Below, one piece after another: positions 6,299-11,177 of a DNA stretch of 11,177 bases. The stretch is from Sphingobium sp. (lineage in GTDB: Bacteria; Pseudomonadota; Alphaproteobacteria; Sphingomonadales; Sphingomonadaceae). The stretch covers positions 1 to 11,177 of the forward strand of contig JASBTC010000422.1 in assembly GCA_030148625.1 (NCBI GenBank). Reading direction: 5' to 3'. The translations under genes and the position numbers were made by a program. The notes beneath the pieces were generated by a model. That model had not been told where the DNA came from, made no database searches, and was given only the letters and a program-made list of their open reading frames with translations. Position 1 is the stretch's first letter. Each line of letters opens with the position of its first letter.

Positions 6299-7291
6299 AT
6301 GGCCGGCGACAGGGTTGCCTGGTTCGAGAACGGCAAGCTCGACCTTCGTGCGATGGCACCGGCGGAGCCCGGACCGGGAGAGGTCCGTTATCGGGTGCGG
6401 GCATTCGCGCTCAACCGGTCCGAACTGCTCTTCATGGACGACAGCCATTATGTCCCGCGCCGCAACGGAGTTCGTCTGGGTTATGAGGCAAGCGGCATCG
6501 TCGATGCCGTGGGCGAGGGCGTAACAGCCTTCCGTATCGGCGATCATGTCTGCTCGCTGCCCTTTGCCAGCGATGCTTATGGTGTGAACGGCGGCTGGGC
6601 GATCACGCCCGCCGAATGGCTGGCCCCCTGGCCCGACATTCAGTCTGCCGAGGAAGCATGCAGCGCCTGGATGCAATATCTGACGGCCTATTATCCTTTG
6701 TTCGAGCTTGCGCCGATTGCGAGCGGGCAGGCGATGCTGATCACCGCAGCGTCGAGCAGCGCAGCCATTGGCGCCTGTCAGATGGCGAAGCTTGCTGGGG
6801 CGCGAACCATCGCTTTGACGACGAATGAGGGCAAGGCGGATCGGCTCAGGTCGCTGGGTTATGATGCGGTGGTCGCCACGCGAGGGAAACCGGATCTGTC
6901 ACGGGAGATCGAGACCGCCGCACAGGGTCGGCCGATCGGCCTGTCCTATGACGCCGTCTGCGGAGATCTTGTCGGCCGCTATATCGGCGGTCTGGCGAAG
7001 GGCGCGACGATCTTTGCCTATGGCAACCTGTCGGGAGACCCGATCGTCGGATTTCCCCTGATCGAAGCGGTGCGGCGGGACATTCGCGTCCATGCCTATT
7101 CGACACCCAATTTCTCGCACGATCCGCTGATGAGGGGGCGGGCCGTCGCGTTCATCCGCGACCTGCTGGAATCGGGACAACTCAGGCCGGTGATCGGGAA
7201 GATTTTCCCCTTCGACGATGCACTCGAGGCTTATGACTATCTTCGCGCCGGGCAGCAGATCGGGAAGGTTGTCGTCTCGGTCGGATCATAG
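6299..7291 (+). CDS. Zinc-free MDR-family NAD(P)H oxidoreductase (quinone-reductase/alcohol-dehydrogenase-like)
   Basis: A 330-residue medium-chain dehydrogenase/reductase. The N-terminal GroES-like domain (residues 1-125) contains AFALNRSELLF where zinc enzymes carry the catalytic cysteine, and YEASGIVDAVGEGV. The Rossmann domain starts near residue 148 with AASSSAAIGACQMAKLAGA followed by KADRLRSLGYDAVV, the dinucleotide-binding pattern. The C-terminus reads GKIFPFDDALEAYDYLRAGQQIGKVVVS, typical of the MDR2/quinone-reductase-like branch. The structural-zinc cysteine cluster is missing, so it is expected to be a zinc-independent NAD(P)H-dependent reductase of an enone, quinone or similar group. 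Automatic annotation often calls this branch zinc-dependent alcohol dehydrogenase despite the missing ligands. ATG 6299 has a good ribosome site (AGAAGGGG at 6282-6289). It is the last gene of the + strand operon, and its stop is 4 bp from the stop of the opposing RegA gene. Confidence 0.88.
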   Translation: MAGDRVAWFENGKLDLRAMAPAEPGPGEVRYRVRAFALNRSELLFMDDSHYVPRRNGVRLGYEASGIVDAVGEGVTAFRIGDHVCSLPFASDAYGVNGGWAITPAEWLAPWPDIQSAEEACSAWMQYLTAYYPLFELAPIASGQAMLITAASSSAAIGACQMAKLAGARTIALTTNEGKADRLRSLGYDAVVATRGKPDLSREIETAAQGRPIGLSYDAVCGDLVGRYIGGLAKGATIFAYGNLSGDPIVGFPLIEAVRRDIRVHAYSTPNFSHDPLMRGRAVAFIRDLLESGQLRPVIGKIFPFDDALEAYDYLRAGQQIGKVVVSVGS

Positions 7292-7295
7292 GTCC

Positions 7296-7829
7296 TTATC
7301 TGAGCTGGCGTTTCTCCAGCTTCCGCGCCAGCGTCCGGCGATGCATCCCCAGCCGCCGCGCGGCTTCGGAGATGTTGAAGTCGGTTTCGACCAAGGTCTG
7401 GTGGATATGTTCCCATTCCACCGTCTTGATCGACGATTGCCGGCCGTCGACCGGCGCGTCGGGATCGCCGTCGTCGCGGGCGAAGGCGGCTTCGATGTCG
7501 TCGGTGTTGGAGGGTTTGGCGAGATAGTGGGATGCGCCCAGCTTGATCGCCTCGACCGCCGTCGCGATGCTGGCGAAGCCGGTGAGGACGACGATCTTCA
7601 TGTCGGGATCGCCCGCGCGCAGCGTCTGGACGCAGGCGAGGCCCGATGCGCCGCCGAGCTTGAGGTCGACCACCGCGAAGCCGGGGCGATGCTCCGCCAG
7701 CAGCGCAACCAGGCCGTCATGGTTCGCGGCGGAGAACACCGTATAGCCGCGCCGTTCGAAGGAGCGTCGCAATGTGCGCGCAAAGGGCTCGTCGTCCTCA
7801 ACGATGACGAGCAGGCGTTCTTCGCTCAT
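7296..7829 (-). CDS. regA: RegA/PrrA/ActR-type redox response regulator
   Basis: A 177-residue response regulator. The receiver domain covers residues 5-115, with acidic pocket Asp12/Asp13, phospho-acceptor Asp55 (VVDLKLGG), Thr83 and Lys105 (LAKPS). The DNA-binding part is a Fis-type helix-turn-helix at about 152-174 (NISEAARRLGMHRRTLARKLEKR), nearly the same as the recognition helix of RegA/PrrA. It is normally phosphorylated by the adjacent RegB-type kinase and controls respiration, terminal oxidase and redox-balance genes. ATG 7829 is preceded by GAGG (complement of 7837-7840) at 7-nt spacing, and it starts 13 bp after the kinase stop. The linker (residues 118-135, DDGDPDAPVDGRQSS) lacks the run of four prolines known in Rhodobacter RegA. 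The symbol is by homology; actR, prrA or roxR are synonyms in other species. Confidence 0.92.
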   Translation of the reverse strand: MSEERLLVIVEDDEPFARTLRRSFERRGYTVFSAANHDGLVALLAEHRPGFAVVDLKLGGASGLACVQTLRAGDPDMKIVVLTGFASIATAVEAIKLGASHYLAKPSNTDDIEAAFARDDGDPDAPVDGRQSSIKTVEWEHIHQTLVETDFNISEAARRLGMHRRTLARKLEKRQLR

Positions 7830-7842
7830 GATCCGGCCTCAC

Positions 7843-9144
7843 TCATGACAGGGCCTTTCGTTCATAGGCGAGTGCTGCGAGCGGCAGGAGAATCCTGACG
7901 CAGGCGCCGCCGCCGGGCGGATTCTCGACCGATGCCGTGCCGCCCATCTTGCGCAACACGTTGACCAGCAGGAACAGGCCGAGCCCGCCACCGGTGCGGC
8001 CCTTGGTCGAGCGATAGGGCTGGCCGAAGCGTTCGATCATCTCGGCGGGAAAGCCGGGGCCACGATCGGCGATCTCGAGGATCAGCGAATCCTGTTCGCG
8101 CCGGGCGGTCACGCCGATCCAGGTGGGGGAGGCTTCCGCCGCATTGTCGATGACGTTGCCGATCACCTGACGCAGCGCCGGATCGGAAACGATGGTGACG
8201 TCCTCGCCGAAACGGTCGTCATAATCGAGAATGCCGGGCAGGCGGCTGGCGCGCCATTCGGTGACGATATCGTCGAGGAATCCGCGCATCGATGTGACTT
8301 TGGGCGCGACGCCGCGCGCCTCGCCGGCCGACATCAGGATGCCGCTGACGATCGCCTTGCAGCGCTGGATGGCGGCATCCATGTCCTCGATATCGTCCTG
8401 AAGCTCCTGGTCGCCGGCCAGGCGCGGCAGCCGGCGCCAATCGCCGATCAGCACCGACAGCGACGACAGGGGCGTGCCCAGTTCGTGCGCCGCGCCGGAG
8501 GCGAGCAGGCCCATGCGCACGATATGATCCTCCTCGGCGGCGCGTTGCCGGATCGCGGCCAGCGCGGCGTCGCGATCGCGCAGGTTGCGGCCGATCCGCG
8601 TCACGAACGCGACCAGCAGCACCGCGATCAGCACGAAGCAGACCAGGCTGCCCTTGAGATAAAGCGCGAGCGGATCGTCGTCATAGGGCGGATGCAGGGC
8701 AAGCGGGGTCGGATGCAGTGAAATCGCGACCAGCGCGACCATGCTGGCGGCGACGATCGCCCAGGCGGCGCGGGGCGTCAGCAGGATCGCGCCGAGCACG
8801 ACATGGAGCAGGAACAGCGAGGCGAAGGGATTGGCGAGGCCACCCGAGAAATGCAGCTGCCAGGCAAGCACCGCGACATCGAACAGCAAGGCCGAGGTCA
8901 GTTCGGCATTGGTCACGGCCTTGCGCCGGCGGAGCAAGGGCATGCTTGCGAGATTGATCGCGACGAGCATGGCGATGGCCAGGAACAGCGGCGCCAGCGG
9001 CAGCCTGATGCCCATCAGCGCGTGCACGACCGCGATGGTGACGAGCTGTCCGCCGACCGCGAGCCAGCGCAGCTGGACCAGCAATCGCATGTTGCGGCGA
9101 CCGGCATCGGCCTCTGGTGGGGCGTTTATCGTCGTCTCTGTCAC
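7843..9144 (-). CDS. regB: RegB/PrrB/ActS-type membrane redox sensor histidine kinase
   Basis: A 433-residue kinase if started at GTG 9144, whose GTGA overlaps the SURF1 stop; an upstream in-frame ATG at 9189 would add 15 residues and overlap SURF1 by 49 bp. The N-terminal half has about six membrane segments (residues 20-182). It includes GGLANPF at 101-107, matching the GGXXNPF quinone-binding motif known from RegB. The H-box has phospho-acceptor His220 (GAAHELGTPLSSL). Cys262 (IQRCKAIV) sits where RegB has its redox-active cysteine, by my reading. The ATP-binding domain shows an N-box (VIGNVIDNAAEAS), a G1 box (IADRGPGFP) and a G2 box (GGLGLFLLVNVLRKMGG). It should sense the ubiquinone pool and phosphorylate the RegA-type regulator encoded 13 bp downstream. 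Its place behind the quinol oxidase genes ties the sensor to the enzyme that oxidises that pool. Confidence 0.92.
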   Translation of the reverse strand: MTETTINAPPEADAGRRNMRLLVQLRWLAVGGQLVTIAVVHALMGIRLPLAPLFLAIAMLVAINLASMPLLRRRKAVTNAELTSALLFDVAVLAWQLHFSGGLANPFASLFLLHVVLGAILLTPRAAWAIVAASMVALVAISLHPTPLALHPPYDDDPLALYLKGSLVCFVLIAVLLVAFVTRIGRNLRDRDAALAAIRQRAAEEDHIVRMGLLASGAAHELGTPLSSLSVLIGDWRRLPRLAGDQELQDDIEDMDAAIQRCKAIVSGILMSAGEARGVAPKVTSMRGFLDDIVTEWRASRLPGILDYDDRFGEDVTIVSDPALRQVIGNVIDNAAEASPTWIGVTARREQDSLILEIADRGPGFPAEMIERFGQPYRSTKGRTGGGLGLFLLVNVLRKMGGTASVENPPGGGACVRILLPLAALAYERKALS

Positions 9145-9884
9145 GCGGGCAATGGCCTGTGCGGGGCGGGTGAACGCAGCACATAGCATGCGGCGGCGAG
9201 CGAGAGGAGCGCGAGCGCGAACCAGGTCAGCGCATATTGCAGATGATTGTCGGGAAAGCGCAGCACGGTCATCCCGCCGACCGGATAGCCGCCTTTATTG
9301 GCCGCGCTATCGGCATCGACGAAATAGGGCGCCGTTTGTCCAAGCCCCTGAGCTGAGGCGATGGCGGTGACGTCGCGCGAATACCAGCGACGATTGTCGG
9401 GATCGTTGGTCCGCAGGAAACCGCCGCCCGGCTCGGAGATGCGCAGCAGGCCCGAGACGGTGACCAGGCCCGCCGGATTGCCTGCCGCGCGCGTGGCGGG
9501 ATCGCGGCGGTCGGGCGGCACGAAGCCGCGATTGACGAGCAGGGTGAAGCCGGGCGTTTCCAGCGGCGTCAGCACCCAGTAACCGCCGCCCAGATCGGTG
9601 ACCGCCTGCACCAGAGTTTCGCGATCGTGGCGGAAACGGCCGGTCACGCGCACCCGGCGATAAATGTCGCTATCCGCCGATATGCCGGGCCAGGCGGCCG
9701 GGCCGGGCGCTGCGACGGGCGCGGCATGGGCGCGGCTTTCGACCGCGGCCACCAGCGCATGTTTCCAGGCGCGCCGCTCGACCTGCCAGATGCCCAGCGC
9801 GACGAAGATGGCGGCGCATAGCAGCGCCGCGCCCGCGAATATGGCACGGGCGCGTGTCGAGCGCCTGCGTGCCCGGCCGGTCAC
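9141..9884 (-). CDS. SURF1-family terminal oxidase assembly factor
   Basis: A 247-residue inner-membrane protein if started at GTG 9884, which overlaps the cyoD stop as GTGA; an upstream in-frame GTG at 9947 would add 21 residues inside cyoD. SURF1 topology is clear. There is one N-terminal membrane segment (AIFAGAALLCAAIFVALGIW) ending in the family motif LGIWQVERRAWK, then a long periplasmic region with the conserved NRGFVP and YFVDAD segments. A C-terminal membrane segment follows (HLQYALTWFALALLSLAAACYVL) with the conserved HLQYALTWF. SURF1 proteins aid heme insertion into subunit I of heme-copper oxidases. Here it sits between quinol oxidase subunit IV and the redox kinase. That resembles the dedicated Surf1q of Paracoccus ba3 quinol oxidase and hints that this oxidase may use heme a (inference). 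Confidence 0.93.
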   Translation of the reverse strand: MTGRARRRSTRARAIFAGAALLCAAIFVALGIWQVERRAWKHALVAAVESRAHAAPVAAPGPAAWPGISADSDIYRRVRVTGRFRHDRETLVQAVTDLGGGYWVLTPLETPGFTLLVNRGFVPPDRRDPATRAAGNPAGLVTVSGLLRISEPGGGFLRTNDPDNRRWYSRDVTAIASAQGLGQTAPYFVDADSAANKGGYPVGGMTVLRFPDNHLQYALTWFALALLSLAAACYVLRSPAPHRPLPA

Positions 9885-10234
9885 GGTATCTGTCTTACGT
9901 CGTGCGGCATCGGCATCATGTTGGTGTTCAGATGGTGCATCACCCACAGCGACCCGGCCAGCATGATCAGGACGACGATGATGGTGAAGACCAGCGCGGT
10001 CATCGACCAGCCGCCCTCTGCCTTGGGCGTCATGTGCAGGAAATAGACCATGTGCACGACGATCTGCGTGACCGCGAAAGCCATGATGATCGCCACGGTG
10101 ATGCCGGCGGCGAAGGGCTTCGCCATCACCAGCCAGAAGGGGATGGCGGTGAGGATCACCGACAGGACGAAGCCGATCGCATAGTCGCGCATCGATGCGT
10201 GCGGGATCTCCGCGGCGGGATGATCGTGGCTCAT
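9881..10234 (-). CDS. cyoD: Cytochrome o/ba3-type ubiquinol oxidase subunit IV
   Basis: A 117-residue protein from ATG 10234, with ATGA overlapping the cyoC stop. It has three membrane segments: YAIGFVLSVILTAIPFWLVM, ITVAIIMAFAVTQIVVHMVYFLHM and MTALVFTIIVVLIMLAGSLWVM. The N-terminus is His-rich (MSHDHPAAEIPH) and the tail polar. Length and the VVHMVYFLHM motif match CyoD, the small subunit that stabilises the CuB-containing subunit I during assembly of the bo3-type oxidase. It lies between cyoC and SURF1 in an unbroken operon. Confidence 0.94.
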   Translation of the reverse strand: MSHDHPAAEIPHASMRDYAIGFVLSVILTAIPFWLVMAKPFAAGITVAIIMAFAVTQIVVHMVYFLHMTPKAEGGWSMTALVFTIIVVLIMLAGSLWVMHHLNTNMMPMPHDVRQIP

Positions 10235-10860
10235 CGCAGCATTCCCATCAGATAGACCAGGGTGAAGACGCCGATCCAGACGACGTCGAGAAAGTGCCAG
10301 AACATGCTGAGGCACGCGACGCGGCGGCGATTGGCCGCGATCAGGCCGTGCCGGTTGAGCTGGACGATCAAGGTCGTCAGCCAGACGATGCCGAAGGTGA
10401 CGTGCAGGCCGTGCGTGCCGACCAGCGTGAAGAATGCCGAGAGGAAGGCGCTGCGCTGCGGCGTCGCGCCGATATGGATCAGGTGCTGGAATTCGTAGAG
10501 TTCGATCGAGAGGAAGGCGAAGCCGAACAGCCCGGTCACGCCCAGCCAGATCTGGGTCTGGCGCAGCCTGTTCCGCTGCATCGACAGCATCGCGAAGCCA
10601 TAGGTCATCGACGAGAAGAGCAGCATCGCGGTGTTGAGCGCGATCAGATCGAGGTCGAACAAATCCCTTGGGCCCGGACCCGCGGCGAAATTGCCGCCGA
10701 GCACGGCGTAGCAGGCGAAGAGGATCGCGAAGATGAGGCAATCGCTCATCAGATAGATCCAGAAGCCCAGCATGGTGCTGTGGCCTTCGGGATGCGGATG
10801 CTCGTCCAGGTCGTAGAAGCGGACCGGCGCGTCGTCGCGGGCGAGGGTGGCTGTGTTCAT
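10231..10860 (-). CDS. cyoC: Cytochrome o/ba3-type ubiquinol oxidase subunit III
   Basis: A 209-residue protein of the heme-copper oxidase subunit III family. ATG 10860 is chosen because it lies 4 bp after the cyoB stop with GGAG (complement of 10870-10873) at 9-nt spacing; an upstream TTG at 10884 would overlap cyoB. Five membrane segments are visible. They start with MLGFWIYLMSDCLIFAILFACYAVL, and conserved stretches include NTAMLLFSSMTYGFAML, the GFAFLSIELYEFQHLI region, FFTLVGTHGLHVTFGIVWL and FWHFLDVVWIGVFTLVYLMG. These match CyoC closely. Subunit III has no redox centre; it supports the stability and proton uptake of subunit I. Confidence 0.95.
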   Translation of the reverse strand: MNTATLARDDAPVRFYDLDEHPHPEGHSTMLGFWIYLMSDCLIFAILFACYAVLGGNFAAGPGPRDLFDLDLIALNTAMLLFSSMTYGFAMLSMQRNRLRQTQIWLGVTGLFGFAFLSIELYEFQHLIHIGATPQRSAFLSAFFTLVGTHGLHVTFGIVWLTTLIVQLNRHGLIAANRRRVACLSMFWHFLDVVWIGVFTLVYLMGMLR

Positions 10861-10864
10861 CGGA

Positions 10865-11177
10865 TCAGGCTCCGGCCGCTGCAAGCTGGCGGGTGCGCGC
10901 GTCCTCCGCCGTCGCCACGGTCGCGGCGGGGATGTGGAAGTCGCGCTTGTAGTTGAAGCTGTGGAAAATCGCGCCGCCGATCAGCGAGATCAGGCTCAGC
11001 CCGACCAGCCACCAGATATGCCAGATCAGCGCGAAGCCGAGCACGGTGCTGATGCCCGCCAGGATGATACCGGCGCCGGTGTTGCTGGGCATATGGATAT
11101 CGCGGAATCCGGCGAGCGGACGTTCGGCGCCCCGGCGCTTCATGTCGTGCCACGCATCGAGATCGTGGATCACCGGC
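10865..11177 (-). CDS. cyoB: Cytochrome o/ba3-type ubiquinol oxidase subunit I, C-terminal end (truncated by window edge)
   Basis: About 103 C-terminal residues of subunit I are visible, running off the right edge and ending in TGA at 10865-10867. The stretch LDAWHDMKRRG, then IHMPSNTGAGIILAG and GFALIWHIWWLVGL matches the CyoB tail (E. coli has DAWWEMKEKG, IHMPKNSGAGI and GFAMIWHIWWL). It has two membrane segments and a short cytoplasmic tail. The heme and CuB ligands lie upstream, outside the window, so the heme type (o or a) cannot be read here. The gap to cyoC is 4 bp. Confidence 0.95.
   Translation of the reverse strand, partial: PVIHDLDAWHDMKRRGAERPLAGFRDIHMPSNTGAGIILAGISTVLGFALIWHIWWLVGLSLISLIGGAIFHSFNYKRDFHIPAATVATAEDARTRQLAAAGA

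Noticed and set aside
10195..10956. 253-codon + strand open frame opposite cyoC/cyoD
   Set aside because: The translation is Glu/Arg/Asp-rich and repetitive, as expected for the antisense of membrane-protein genes. cyoC and cyoD are clear on the other strand.

Overview
The window is GC-rich, almost fully coding DNA. It looks like an alphaproteobacterium of the sphingomonad type (inference). The reasons are a TonB-dependent receptor of sphingomonad style, a cyoBCD-SURF1-RegB-RegA gene order, short overlapping gene joints, and codon use with G/C third positions. No rRNA, tRNA, CRISPR array, insertion sequence or phage gene is visible, and no gap between genes exceeds about 100 bp.

The left part (1-7291, all on the + strand) is an accessory, probably catabolic or uptake region. 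It starts with the 3' part of a LysR-type regulator. A CodB-like NCS1 permease overlaps or closely follows it. A 102-bp intergenic region follows (1912-2013) and carries palindromic candidate operator sequences. Next is a tightly packed set: TonB-dependent outer-membrane receptor, cytoplasmic M14-family zinc metallopeptidase, small SnoaL/NTF2-like protein, and zinc-free medium-chain dehydrogenase/reductase (MDR). Joints in this set are 11 bp, a 4-bp overlap and 6 bp, so it is almost certainly one operon. A plausible reading, which is inference, is that an outer-membrane receptor and an inner-membrane nucleobase-type permease bring in an amide- or peptide-linked nitrogenous compound. The M14 enzyme would then cleave it, and the SnoaL-like and MDR proteins would process it further. 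The substrate cannot be told from the sequence.

The right part (7296-11177, all on the - strand) is a respiratory and redox-sensing operon, read right to left. It holds the cyoB C-terminus, cyoC, cyoD, a SURF1 assembly factor, a RegB/PrrB/ActS-type redox sensor kinase and its RegA/PrrA/ActR-type response regulator. Gene joints are 4 bp, ATGA, GTGA, GTGA and 13 bp, which implies translational coupling and one transcript whose promoter lies beyond the window. The oxidase reduces oxygen with ubiquinol. SURF1 probably assembles its heme centre, and RegBA senses the quinone/redox state and probably feeds back on respiration.

The two operons converge with only 4 bp between their stop codons. The most unusual DNA-level features are a 30-bp hairpin (two 14-bp perfect arms) just inside the M14 gene, and paired TGAC palindromes one helical turn apart upstream of the receptor gene.
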